The position numbers and the translations under genes were made by a program. Below the pieces are notes generated by a model. It was given only the letters and a program-made list of their open reading frames with translations. It ran no database searches and was not told the DNA's origin. This document shows, in pieces, positions 35,414 through 43,737 of a DNA stretch of 64,000 nt; within the stretch, counting starts at the first letter, position 1; each line of letters starts with the position of its first letter. Source of the DNA: Shewanella sp. MR-4 (GTDB lineage Bacteria > Pseudomonadota > Gammaproteobacteria > Enterobacterales > Shewanellaceae); assembly GCF_000014685.1 (NCBI RefSeq), contig NC_008321.1, positions 868,001 through 932,000 of the forward strand, in the 5' to 3' direction.

Positions 35414-36481
35414 ATGGCGTTAATTTCCCTACGACAACTACTCGATCACGCGGCAGAGCATGGATACGGTGTGCCAGCGTTCAACGTAAACAACCTTGAG
35501 CAAATGCGCGCCATCATGCAGGCCGCAGAAGCTACAGACAGCCCAGTTATCGTGCAAGCCTCTGCGGGTGCACGTAAATATGCGCGTCCACAATTCTTAA
35601 AATACCTGATGACGGCTGCACTTGAGCAGTATCCTGATATCCCTGTCTGTATTCACCAAGACCATGGTACCGATCCTGACATCTGTCAGCGTTCTATCCA
35701 ATTAGGTATGTCATCAGTCATGATGGACGGTTCATTAATGGCCGACGGTAAAACCCCAGCTTCTTACGAGTACAACGTTGATGTGACTCGCAGAACTGTT
35801 GCATTCGCCCACGCGTGTGGTGTGTCTGTAGAGGGGGAAATCGGTTGTTTAGGCAGCTTAGAAACCGGTACTGCCGGTGAAGAAGACGGTGTGGGTGCAG
35901 AAGGCGTATTAAGCCACGACCAACTGCTGACCAGCCCAGAAGAAGCGGCTCGCTTCGTTGCTGATACCCATGTTGACGCGCTGGCGATTGCGATTGGTAC
36001 TAGCCACGGTGCATACAAGTTCAGCCGTAAACCAACGGGTGATGTACTGCGTATCGACCGCATCAAAGAAATCCATGCCCGCATTCCTAACACTCACTTA
36101 GTGATGCACGGTTCTTCTTCAGTGCCACAGGAATGGTTACAGATCATCAACCAATACGGTGGTCAAATTCCTGAAACTTACGGCGTGCCATTAGAAGAAA
36201 TCGTTGAAGGTATCAAACACGGCGTGCGTAAAGTGAACATCGATACCGATTTGCGCTTAGCATCTACCGGTGCGGTACGTAAATACTTGGCCGAACATCC
36301 AAGCGAGTTCGACCCTCGTAAGTTCCTGAAAGCCTCTATGGAAGCGATGGCAGACATCTGTACTGTTCGCTACGAAGCTTTCGGTTGTGCGGGTCAAGCT
36401 TCTAAGATTAAGCCATTGTCTTTACAAGCAATGTACAAAGCTTATCAGTCAGGCGCATTAGATCCTAAGATCAATCTCTAA
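35414..36481 (+). CDS. fba: Fructose-bisphosphate aldolase, class II
   Basis: 355 aa, Zn-dependent class IIB type. It cleaves fructose-1,6-bisphosphate to DHAP and glyceraldehyde-3-phosphate. Metal ligands are visible in CIHQDHGTDP, in the Glu-rich loop EGEIGCLGSLETG and in AIGTSHGAYKF and HGSSSVP; KVNIDTDLRLA is the phosphate site. It starts at ATG 35414 behind TTGGAGTT. The 198-bp gap to pgk may hold an internal promoter. Confidence 0.96.
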   Translation: MALISLRQLLDHAAEHGYGVPAFNVNNLEQMRAIMQAAEATDSPVIVQASAGARKYARPQFLKYLMTAALEQYPDIPVCIHQDHGTDPDICQRSIQLGMSSVMMDGSLMADGKTPASYEYNVDVTRRTVAFAHACGVSVEGEIGCLGSLETGTAGEEDGVGAEGVLSHDQLLTSPEEAARFVADTHVDALAIAIGTSHGAYKFSRKPTGDVLRIDRIKEIHARIPNTHLVMHGSSSVPQEWLQIINQYGGQIPETYGVPLEEIVEGIKHGVRKVNIDTDLRLASTGAVRKYLAEHPSEFDPRKFLKASMEAMADICTVRYEAFGCAGQASKIKPLSLQAMYKAYQSGALDPKINL

Positions 36482-36498
36482 GCCTTAAATACTGCTCT

Positions 36499-36528
36499 AA
36501 AAAGCCCGCCAAAGTGCGGGCTTTTTTA
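36499..36528 (+). terminator. Terminator after fba
   Basis: AAAAAGCCCGC and GCGGGCTTTTTT form a good stem with a T-run, 18 bp after the stop. Confidence 0.88.
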
Positions 36529-36619
36529 TGCAAAAAACCGTTGAATTTTCATTTTTTAATCGTAAATGTTAGTATTGCCATGATTTTTAGGGGATTAAAC
36601 GGAACGGGAACGGATAAAC

Positions 36620-37357
36620 ATGAAGAAAGTACTGACCGCAGCACTATTAATGACGGCACCATTTATGGCGAATGCGGGAGCCGATTTTGTTAAAGGCGAT
36701 AGGACATTCGCAGGCGAAGCCGAGTTAGGTGCAACCTTAACCACAGGTAACACCGATACCTCATCCTATAAGGGTCGCTTAAGCCTTAAACATGAATTGG
36801 GTGACTGGGAAAACCAATATCTTTTAGAAGGTTTGTATAAAGAAGATACGGGTGAAGTGACCGCTAAGCGTTATTTAGCGGGCGCACAGGGTAACTATAA
36901 AATGACAGATCGCAGCTATCTGTTTGCCAACGCTAACTATGAAGTTGACCCTTTTACCGGTTATGACTATACAGCCTCTGGGGCCGCGGGTTATGGTCAC
37001 AGACTCTATGACACCAGCAAAACATTTTTAGATGTGGAAATCGGTCCCGGTTACATCTATCAGCGCCTCGATTCAGAGCAAGCGCTGTTAGAAGGCACAG
37101 ATTCGAATGACAGTGTGGTTGCCCACGGTGTGATCAACTTCGAAACTGAAATCACAGAAACCTCAAAATTCCAGCAACGTTTTGTGGCCGACTATGGCGA
37201 TAAATTGGATGCGCGTTCAGAAACCTCGCTCACGGCCAATATCATTGGCGCCTTGGCGATGAAGTTTGCGATTATTGTGCGCTACAACAGTGAGCCACTG
37301 GACGATAAAAAGAGCACTGATACCGAAACGAATATGACCTTGCTCTATTCGTTCTAA
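36620..37357 (+). CDS. DUF481 (YdiY-like) outer-membrane protein
   Basis: 245 aa. It has a signal peptide with a probable cleavage after MANA (residues 1-19) and then a beta-rich protein of alternating aromatic and polar residues ending in aromatic LLYSF, as in outer-membrane beta barrels. FAGEAELGATLTTGNTDTSS is the typical DUF481 beginning. The function of this family is unknown; several members are induced by salt or alkaline stress, which would fit with the adjacent nhaD (inference). Confidence 0.78.
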   Translation: MKKVLTAALLMTAPFMANAGADFVKGDRTFAGEAELGATLTTGNTDTSSYKGRLSLKHELGDWENQYLLEGLYKEDTGEVTAKRYLAGAQGNYKMTDRSYLFANANYEVDPFTGYDYTASGAAGYGHRLYDTSKTFLDVEIGPGYIYQRLDSEQALLEGTDSNDSVVAHGVINFETEITETSKFQQRFVADYGDKLDARSETSLTANIIGALAMKFAIIVRYNSEPLDDKKSTDTETNMTLLYSF

Positions 37358-37377
37358 TCAATGTGATTGATATCAAT

Positions 37378-37405
37378 AAAAAAGCACCGAGAGGTGCTTT
37401 TTTAT
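37378..37405 (+). terminator. Terminator after the DUF481 gene
   Basis: AAAAAAGCACC and GGTGCTTTTTT form a perfect stem with a 4-nt GAGA loop. Confidence 0.88.
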
Positions 37406-37597
37406 TGGCTGTTTTTGGACTAACTTGAAACAAAGTTAGTTAATTCTTTATTAGTTGTGTCTGTAGTTATACAAAAATTAATGTTGTAAGCGCCTTTAGT
37501 TATCGGGAAATACATAGAAAGTTGCGTTTTATCAAAATTTACACCGCCCGAGCTATGGTAATTTTCGAACTAATTTCCCTTGCAGAGATCAACTTTG

Positions 37598-39067
37598 ATG
37601 AAATTACAACAGTGGTTTAAAAACAGTGGAGTGGTGCTATCTAGCCTATTCTGCGTTGCAATATTGAGCGGATTCTCACCAGCAGTTTGGGCAATGACCG
37701 AAGGAACAGAACGGCTCGATTTAACCGCTGCATCAGTGGGGTATATTGCCGTATGCGTCTTCGTTCTCGCCTATATTTTGGTGATGGCCGAAGAGGCGCT
37801 GCACCTGCGTAAATCCAAACCCGTATTGGTCGCAGCCGGCATTATTTGGGGCATGATAGGTTTTGTGTATGTGCAAAATGGCATGTCGGAGGTTTCCGAG
37901 GCGGCCTTTAAGCACAATCTACTGGAATACGCCGAGTTATTACTTTTCCTCTTAGTGGCGATGACTTATATCAACGCCATGGAGGAGCGTAACTTATTCG
38001 ATGCGATCCGCGGTTGGTTAGTCGGACGGGGGTTTAGCCTGCGAACCGTGTTCTGGCTGACCGGGTTTATGGCGTTCTTCATCTCGCCGGTGGCCGATAA
38101 CTTAACCACGGCGCTCTTGATGTGCGCCGTGGTGATGAAAGTGGGCGCTGGTCAGCGCAAATTTATTACACTGGCGTGTATTAACATTGTGGTCGCAGCG
38201 AATGCGGGCGGTGCCTTTAGCCCCTTTGGCGATATCACCACCCTGATGGTGTGGCAAAAGGGCTTAGTGCACTTTGCGGACTTCTTCCATCTGTTTATTC
38301 CCGCCTTGGTTAACTTTGCCTTACCCGCGGCCATCATGAGCGTGTTTATCCCAAGTTATGTGCCCGAGCCTGAAAAAGAGCAGGTGTACACTAAACCTGG
38401 CGCGAAACGTATCGTGGCGTTATTCCTGCTGACCATTGCGACGGCGGTATGCGCGCATTCCTTCTTCGGCATGCCGCCGGTCCTTGGGATGATGACGGGT
38501 CTAGGCTTCCTACAGTTCTTCGGTTACTACCTGCGTAAGACCTTCGATAAATCCGTTGCCCGTGAACGCGCGAAGGCGGAGTTACGCCGCGATGAGCGAC
38601 GCCTACAACAACTCGGCAGTGTGGTGCCCTTCGATGTGTTTAGCCGGATCTCCCGTGCCGAATGGGATACCTTACTGTTCTTCTACGGTGTGGTGTTGTG
38701 TGTCGGCGGCCTTGGCTTTATGGGGTATTTGAGCCTAGTGTCTGAGGCGATGTATTCCCACTGGGATGCGACCTATGCCAACGTGGCTATCGGTCTGTTG
38801 TCTTCGGTTGTCGATAATATTCCGGTGATGTTCGCCGTGTTGACCATGAACCCTGAGATGGCCTTAGGCCAATGGTTACTGGTGACCTTAACCGCGGGCG
38901 TTGGTGGCAGTTTGTTGTCCATCGGCAGTGCGGCAGGGGTGGCATTGATGGGACAGGCGAGGGGGATTTACACCTTTGGCGCCCATTTACGTTGGACACC
39001 TGTGATCGCCCTAGGCTATATCGCCAGCATTTTAGTACATATGTGGATCAATGCTGCAATGTTCTAA
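37598..39067 (+). CDS. nhaD: Na+/H+ antiporter NhaD
   Basis: 489 aa from ATG 37598 (in-frame TTG 37580 would add six residues). It has an N-terminal signal-like hydrophobic helix and about 12 further TM segments. Motifs typical of NhaD are SPVADNLTTALLMCAVV, NAGGAFSPFGDITTLMVW and VVDNIPVMFAVLTMNPEM. It exports Na+ (or Li+) for protons and, with Na+-NQR encoded in the same window, supports a sodium cycle. Monocistronic; no clear Shine-Dalgarno. Confidence 0.92.
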   Translation: MKLQQWFKNSGVVLSSLFCVAILSGFSPAVWAMTEGTERLDLTAASVGYIAVCVFVLAYILVMAEEALHLRKSKPVLVAAGIIWGMIGFVYVQNGMSEVSEAAFKHNLLEYAELLLFLLVAMTYINAMEERNLFDAIRGWLVGRGFSLRTVFWLTGFMAFFISPVADNLTTALLMCAVVMKVGAGQRKFITLACINIVVAANAGGAFSPFGDITTLMVWQKGLVHFADFFHLFIPALVNFALPAAIMSVFIPSYVPEPEKEQVYTKPGAKRIVALFLLTIATAVCAHSFFGMPPVLGMMTGLGFLQFFGYYLRKTFDKSVARERAKAELRRDERRLQQLGSVVPFDVFSRISRAEWDTLLFFYGVVLCVGGLGFMGYLSLVSEAMYSHWDATYANVAIGLLSSVVDNIPVMFAVLTMNPEMALGQWLLVTLTAGVGGSLLSIGSAAGVALMGQARGIYTFGAHLRWTPVIALGYIASILVHMWINAAMF

Positions 39068-39233
39068 AAACAACCGAAACAGAATGTAACTGCGTTTGTA
39101 TTTAGCATTAAATGTTTTATTGATGCATTTCACAGATTATTCATCTGGTTCTGTTAGGTGGCGTTAAGAATACTGCGCTGTTTTCGTTCAAATTGTATAC
39201 TCGGCCCCACATCAAATAGTGAAAGGGGCCGAG

Positions 39234-39983
39234 ATGCAAATAGGCACTTGTTGGTTTAGTGCACAGGAACAAGTGCTGGTCGATGCAGCCTCAGGACGTA
39301 GCTGGTTATTGAGTGCGGATGAATTCCAAGCGCTTTCACTCTTGAGTGCGCAGCGTGGCAAAGTGGTCTCACGCATGGAGTTGCTGCAATCGATTACGCC
39401 CCATCTTAAGTTATCGATGCGCGCCGATGACTTGCTCAATAGTACTATTCGCCGCTTACGGTTATTTCTCGGTGACGACGCCGCTCATCTGTTGGTGAGT
39501 ATCGCCAATCAAGGCTATATCCTTTACGCCACGCCCCGAAAACATTCACGTACCGCGCTGAACTCGCCTCTGTTCAAACTGAGTATGCCGCAGTTTATGC
39601 TGCTTACCCTTATGACCCTAGCTATGTTGTTGTGGGTAGGCTCTCATATCACGCATCCCACTAGCATTGCGCCGAATTATGCGAAGCAGTTGCCGACGCA
39701 CGATGGGCATTATTCGGAAATTCAATTCTATACAGGTCAGCCGTCGGACCATTCGATGCGGCCCTTAGTCGACCATTTTGTCGAACAAGTGTCGGCTTGT
39801 GCGGTGTTTCCGTGGCAATCCATTGCGGCGACTATTTCGACGGATCAAAGGTTTGTGAGTCTTGTGCTGAAGAATAAGGATGCCGATGGCTTAAATTTCG
39901 AAACCATCAAAATGATGTCGGAAAACTTCAATGTCGATGTGATTGATGAGTTATGGCTAAAAAGAGTGGGGATCTGTGCTTAA
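39234..39983 (+). CDS. ToxR-like membrane-bound transcriptional regulator (copy 1)
   Basis: 249 aa from ATG 39234, preceded by AAAGGGG. Architecture: an OmpR/PhoB-type winged helix (residues ~1-100; FQALSLLSAQRGKVVSRMEL, STIRRLRLFLGDD, VSIANQGYILYATP), one TM helix (~117-138) and a periplasmic domain. The periplasmic part has two cysteines, Cys189 and the second-last residue Cys248, 59 apart, as for the redox-active Cys pair of Vibrio ToxR. There is no phosphoacceptor domain. It overlaps the following gene by 8 nt. A paralogue with the same layout is at 42387. I infer direct sensing across the membrane. Confidence 0.85.
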   Translation: MQIGTCWFSAQEQVLVDAASGRSWLLSADEFQALSLLSAQRGKVVSRMELLQSITPHLKLSMRADDLLNSTIRRLRLFLGDDAAHLLVSIANQGYILYATPRKHSRTALNSPLFKLSMPQFMLLTLMTLAMLLWVGSHITHPTSIAPNYAKQLPTHDGHYSEIQFYTGQPSDHSMRPLVDHFVEQVSACAVFPWQSIAATISTDQRFVSLVLKNKDADGLNFETIKMMSENFNVDVIDELWLKRVGICA

Positions 39984-40524
39984 ACTGACAGGGATAAAAA
40001 ACCACAACCGCCGACTTCGCCTCTGGCATGTGATTGCCATAGTGCTGGTGTTAGTCGGCATAGGTTTGGGCGCCTATGCGATGACGTTTAACAGCAAACA
40101 GTTAAATTTGAGTTGCCGCGCCAAGTTGTATGAGGCGCCTTTTAAGGCGGAGTCTTTTCCCACGTACAGCCAAAGTTTGGCACTGGATGTGAAGATTGCG
40201 GCTAATCACGCCAAGTTAAGTTACCGCTATGGGCAGAATGGCCAGGATATCGCCGCCTTGATTTATGAGGGAAGAGTCAGCGCCTTAGCGCCTGGCACTA
40301 TGACCTATAAGCTCAACTTAGATCAGGCCAATTTAAAAATGGATTTGTTGCAAACCGAGGTACCGGAGTTAATGCGTGCGGAAGTGCAAAAATCCCGTAA
40401 GGCCTTATTTGAGCAGGGTGGAATGAGTTTTGATATGCAGATTGTGGACATGGAACCCTTAAACAATTACGTGCTGATCAAGTTTTATCCCAGCGGTCAT
40501 TTGTGGGCTTGCCAGAGCAAATAG
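39976..40524 (+). CDS. FidL/ToxS-like partner of the ToxR-like regulator (copy 1)
   Basis: 182 aa from GTG 39976, which overlaps the end of the regulator by 8 nt. A basic cytoplasmic tail (KNHNRRLRLWH) leads to one TM helix (~18-36) and a periplasmic domain with Cys47 just after the membrane and Cys179 near the C-terminus. Gene order, size and topology match ToxS in ToxR-ToxS and FidL in MarT-FidL; such partners stabilise the regulator's periplasmic domain. The body (ALDVKIAANHAKLSYRYG) resembles FidL-like proteins rather than ToxS proper. Assignment rests mostly on context. Confidence 0.65.
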   Translation: MLKLTGIKNHNRRLRLWHVIAIVLVLVGIGLGAYAMTFNSKQLNLSCRAKLYEAPFKAESFPTYSQSLALDVKIAANHAKLSYRYGQNGQDIAALIYEGRVSALAPGTMTYKLNLDQANLKMDLLQTEVPELMRAEVQKSRKALFEQGGMSFDMQIVDMEPLNNYVLIKFYPSGHLWACQSK

Positions 40525-40540
40525 CATTATTAAGACGTAG

Positions 40541-40568
40541 AAAAGGCATCCAATTGGATGCCTTTTTT
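40541..40568. terminator. Bidirectional terminator between copy-1 pair and the lipoprotein gene
   Basis: AAAAGGCATCCA and TGGATGCCTTTT form a perfect stem with a T-run on + and A-run on the other side; it serves both convergent operons. Confidence 0.85.
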
Positions 40569-40585
40569 TGGGCGCGATGATGGGA

Positions 40586-41110
40586 TTACTGCGGTGAGAC
40601 TTGGACTAATGTCAGTCCATTATTGGCTTTAGCACCATAAATCTGAATGGCGACCTTGATTTGGGACACGGCGCCGCTTGGGTCTTGTTGCTGCCAATCG
40701 AGACCCGCGATTTCAAACTGATATTGGCCATTCTTTACTTCGGTCAGCTGACCCGTACATTCCCCTTGGCTCTGACAACGATAGCTTTGGGTGACATGCC
40801 AGCGCTTCCATGCCTTAGGATTGGCCGAGGCTTTATCCTTATTAGGGAAACCAAAGTAATAAATGTCATAGCTCTTGGCGGCGGTAATGGCCGCCTGGTT
40901 AGCATCGGTTAATGAGAAGACTAAGCTGCCGGTATTGGGGTCAAACTGTTCTACCGCCAGATTAATCTGGCTGGCCTCATCGATACTCACCGTGGTTTCT
41001 ACCGGCGGCGGTGGCGGCGGAGGTGTGACCTCCTCGGATTTATCATCGTCACTACCACAGCCGACAAGGACGAGTGTACCTAGGGTTAATGCGAGTAATG
41101 GGTATTTCAT
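40586..41110 (-). CDS. Lipoprotein downstream of split-Soret cytochrome
   Basis: 174 aa from ATG 41110, which has GGAGGC 4 nt upstream; the longer frame to 41173 overlaps the cytochrome gene and is rejected. The signal peptide has a lipobox VGCGS (Cys18), then an acidic stretch and a run of seven prolines. The rest (VEQFDPNTGSLVFSLTDANQ, a YFGFPNKDKA stretch, one Cys pair in SYRCQSQGECTGQL) resembles the N-terminal beta domain of OmcA/MtrC outer-membrane cytochromes but has no CxxCH haem sites. I infer a surface or periplasmic partner of the dihaem cytochrome. Confidence 0.7.
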   Translation of the reverse strand: MKYPLLALTLGTLVLVGCGSDDDKSEEVTPPPPPPPVETTVSIDEASQINLAVEQFDPNTGSLVFSLTDANQAAITAAKSYDIYYFGFPNKDKASANPKAWKRWHVTQSYRCQSQGECTGQLTEVKNGQYQFEIAGLDWQQQDPSGAVSQIKVAIQIYGAKANNGLTLVQVSPQ

Positions 41111-41120
41111 CACTGCCTCC

Positions 41121-41945
41121 TTAATTGAAGTGGCCAGTGTGGCACGTGGTGCATTCCATATCGGTTTTAACACTTGCCGCCGAACCTAAGGTGCTGGTGC
41201 TGCCGTGGCAGACTTGGCAATCCTGCGCTTCGAGTGAGGGTTTACTGCCGGGCAGGGCGCCAATATTCTCGCCCTGATAGGCACGGTTTAGCAGTTCAAC
41301 CAAGTAATAGGCCATAGAGGCAGATAGGCGATAGCAGCGCTCACCTTTCTTGGCGAAAGGCAGGCCCGAGGCCCGTGACCAGTTACTGATAGAAGAGTGG
41401 CACAATACGCTCATCGCCTTCGATGAGCTGCCTACGAGCGCGGTTTTTTCTGCGGTTGAACCTATACCTGCGACGAATTCGGGGGTCGATAGTGGCAAGG
41501 TGGTGTTTTCATAATAGCGGAAGGCATTGGCAATCACCGCGCTATTCTGGCCGTTAATATCATCTAAGATGTTGACTAACATGCCGATGGCGTTGAGGTT
41601 GCCGCAAAGTGTGCCTTGGCCTGTGACCCCGGCAAAACCATAACCCGCCAGAGCGGTGGGGATGGTTTTAAATTTATCGGCATCGGCACTATTAGATTGC
41701 GCTAGCATAGTGATAACCGAATGAAACACTTGGTGCATACAGCCGCCACCTGTCTCGTAGGCGAGTTTTGCGGTCGCCATGGCATCGAGTGGCACATATT
41801 TGAGTTTTTCCCCGAGGGCTAATTGATATTGACCGTCGGCATTGGTCGCCGCAAATGCTGACGTCCCCATTAAAGTTGCGCCCGCAGCCGCCGTGCTGAT
41901 ACCGATAATGCGAGTTAATGCTTGGCGTCGATTAATGCTCATCAT
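41121..41945 (-). CDS. Tat-exported split-Soret dihaem cytochrome c
   Basis: 274 aa. It starts with a twin-arginine signal (NRRQALTRIIGIS, hydrophobic core, AFA), followed by a C_GCAxxG-type domain (ETGGGCMHQVFHS, GFAGVTGQGTLCGNLNAIG) and two haem c motifs near the C-terminus, Cys243-Gln-Val-Cys-His247 and Cys265-Thr-Thr-Cys-His269. This is the layout of split-Soret cytochrome c, in which the paired haems give a split absorption band. The redox partner is unknown. The lipoprotein gene follows after 10 bp in the same operon. Tat export of a c-type cytochrome is unusual. Confidence 0.8.
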   Translation of the reverse strand: MMSINRRQALTRIIGISTAAAGATLMGTSAFAATNADGQYQLALGEKLKYVPLDAMATAKLAYETGGGCMHQVFHSVITMLAQSNSADADKFKTIPTALAGYGFAGVTGQGTLCGNLNAIGMLVNILDDINGQNSAVIANAFRYYENTTLPLSTPEFVAGIGSTAEKTALVGSSSKAMSVLCHSSISNWSRASGLPFAKKGERCYRLSASMAYYLVELLNRAYQGENIGALPGSKPSLEAQDCQVCHGSTSTLGSAASVKTDMECTTCHTGHFN

Positions 41946-42386
41946 GAATATCCTCTTTTATTAATTACTTTTATTTATCAATCAGTAACCATTGGTTGAT
42001 GGCATCATTCTAGAAACTGCAGCAATAAATAGTGTGATTTGCGGCCGGGGATATTTGGTCTCCCCAAATCGCTGGCGGTGGGAGAAGAACAATCGTTTTA
42101 GCCGATGCTCGCGAAGTGGTTTTGTGGATATGTTCGATTTCAATGTGCATCAACGCACATTATTTGTGGCATTTATGTAAATTTATGCGGATTTATCACC
42201 AAGCTAAGCCGCTGCAAATGGCATTTATCGCTGTGAGCTAACGCAGATTTTTGTTTTATGGCGATCCGCTTGCGGGCTGGTTCACGAAATTTAACTATTT
42301 ACCGCCTTGGGTTAACGGGATCACAGTAATCATTAGCAGGCTTGCATAGACTTAATTCGATGATTTTACAGGTTGGAGTTTGAGTT
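41946..42386. other. Divergent control region between the cytochrome operon and ToxR-like copy 2
   Basis: 441 bp without a convincing gene. It must hold both divergent promoters. Visible elements are the 20-bp palindrome at 42142-42161 and a small dyad GGGGAtatttggtcTCCCC near 42050. These are candidate sites for the ToxR-like regulators or for a CRP/FNR-type protein. Confidence 0.45.
42142..42161. promoter_or_regulatory. Perfect 20-bp palindrome in the cytochrome/ToxR-like divergent region
   Basis: AATGTGC-ATCAAC-GCACATT has 7-bp perfect arms with a 6-bp spacer. Spacing is that of CRP (TGTGA-N6-TCACA), but the arms read TGTGC/GCACA, so it may be a CRP-family variant or a different dimeric regulator. 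Confidence 0.5.
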
Positions 42387-43130
42387 ATGCAGGTGGGGGG
42401 CTGTTGGTTTGACCGTGAGCGTGGCTTACTTGTCGAACAGGCTCGTGATGAATCTTGGCACCTTCCCCGTGCCGAGTTGCAAGTGTTGAGCCTGTTGGTT
42501 GAACATCAAGGCAAACTGGTCTCCAAGCATGAGCTGAAGACTGGCGATGGGGCGCATCCTCCTCTTACTGACACTTCGTTAGCGCGGGCGGTCTTTATGA
42601 TCCGCTCCTTCCTCGGGCCCCAATATGAGGGGCTGATTGAAACCGTCAAAGGTCAGGGCTATCTGCTGCACAGCACCCAAGGACAAAGGTTTAAAAGCTT
42701 ACGTTATCCTAGGCTGCAATCCTTACCTTGGTGGAGTGTGTTGCTGGTTTTTGGATTTATGCTCGCGATTTCAGGCTTTTATCTTAGCCGAATCGACCAC
42801 AGCGTACCGACTCAACCTTTGCTCTCTACCGATTTGCCCTTAGCCTCGGGGCAACATATTCGGCTGCATTTGTATGCCAATTCGAAAACCAACAACACCC
42901 TATTGTTTGAGTTAGGCGACCGCTTGGGCCAAGGGCTGAGTCGCTGCGGCCACAGTGATTGGTCCGAAGTGTACTCCTCGCTCTCCCACGATAAACAGGT
43001 GCTCAACATTACTATGCGGGGTTACAAACTCGGGCAATCGGTGATCCGTAACTTGAAGATCAGCGACTTTAGACGACCGAAGGAATTTATCGATGCAAAC
43101 TGGCTGCTGGAGGTCGGGATCTGTGGCTAA
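42387..43130 (+). CDS. ToxR-like membrane-bound transcriptional regulator (copy 2)
   Basis: 247 aa, a paralogue of the protein encoded at 39234. Both begin MQxGxCWF and have a winged helix (LQVLSLLVEHQGKLVSKHEL, AVFMIRSFLGPQ, VKGQGYLLHST), one TM helix (~110-130) and a periplasmic domain whose last 63 residues align without gaps. Cys187 and Cys246 are again 59 apart, with the second Cys next to last (GICG). Shine-Dalgarno: GGAG 8-11 nt before ATG. It overlaps its partner gene by 8 nt. The cytochrome operon lies divergently upstream and is the obvious candidate target. Confidence 0.85.
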   Translation: MQVGGCWFDRERGLLVEQARDESWHLPRAELQVLSLLVEHQGKLVSKHELKTGDGAHPPLTDTSLARAVFMIRSFLGPQYEGLIETVKGQGYLLHSTQGQRFKSLRYPRLQSLPWWSVLLVFGFMLAISGFYLSRIDHSVPTQPLLSTDLPLASGQHIRLHLYANSKTNNTLLFELGDRLGQGLSRCGHSDWSEVYSSLSHDKQVLNITMRGYKLGQSVIRNLKISDFRRPKEFIDANWLLEVGICG

Positions 43131-43653
43131 GTGGCTCAAGTGGACGATAAATCTGACCATACTCTCGGCGCTTATCGTGGCCTGTGGGGTGATTTATCTG
43201 CAATCTGTCTCCAATAAGGCGGTGATCTTAAATTGCAGCTCCGAGCTTTTTGACCGCCATACTCAGCAAGTGGACGATGGTAAATTTTATCTATTGGTTG
43301 ATGTACTGATCTCGGCTGGCAATGCACAGATCAATTATCGCTACTTTAACCTCGATGGCTCGAGTGCGGGGGCGATTCTGATGCAGGGCGAGGTCAAGAG
43401 CATGGAGCTAAACCGCATGACCTACAATGTATCGGTCAAAACCAAGACTGAGTCCGAAGACGTCGATAAAAAGTATTGGCCCGAGCACATGAAGTACCTT
43501 TCTTACATCAGCAGTTTGCACTTTAGTGAGTCTGGTCGACACAATCTCAGTATTGAAGTGTTAGACAGCGATGCCAACCAAGACTACGCGGTTGTCTTGT
43601 TTCAGCCGAGTAACACCGTTTGTGGCTGTAGAATCGTCAATAGCCGAATTTAA
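43123..43653 (+). CDS. FidL/ToxS-like partner (copy 2)
   Basis: 176 aa from GTG 43123, chosen because it reproduces the 8-nt overlap seen in copy 1 and has GGAGGT ~8 nt upstream; ATG 43093 in the same frame would give a ten-residue extension lying in the regulator's coding sequence. It has one TM helix (~8-27), Cys38 just after it and a Cys pair (Cys167, Cys169) near the C-terminus. The segment LLVDVLISAGNAQINYRYFN aligns with copy 1. Assignment as in copy 1 rests on context and topology. Confidence 0.65.
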   Translation: MAKWLKWTINLTILSALIVACGVIYLQSVSNKAVILNCSSELFDRHTQQVDDGKFYLLVDVLISAGNAQINYRYFNLDGSSAGAILMQGEVKSMELNRMTYNVSVKTKTESEDVDKKYWPEHMKYLSYISSLHFSESGRHNLSIEVLDSDANQDYAVVLFQPSNTVCGCRIVNSRI

Positions 43654-43737
43654 TCAGTGAATTTGCCGCGCTTTCGGTTTAGATTATATTTTCCATGGTG
43701 TTAATGCCGACTCTTCCATCTCAATCATAAGGTTGTT

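Noticed and set aside
40586..41173. Longer start for the lipoprotein
   Set aside because: ATG 41110 has GGAGGC and begins a normal lipoprotein signal; the extension overlaps the cytochrome gene.
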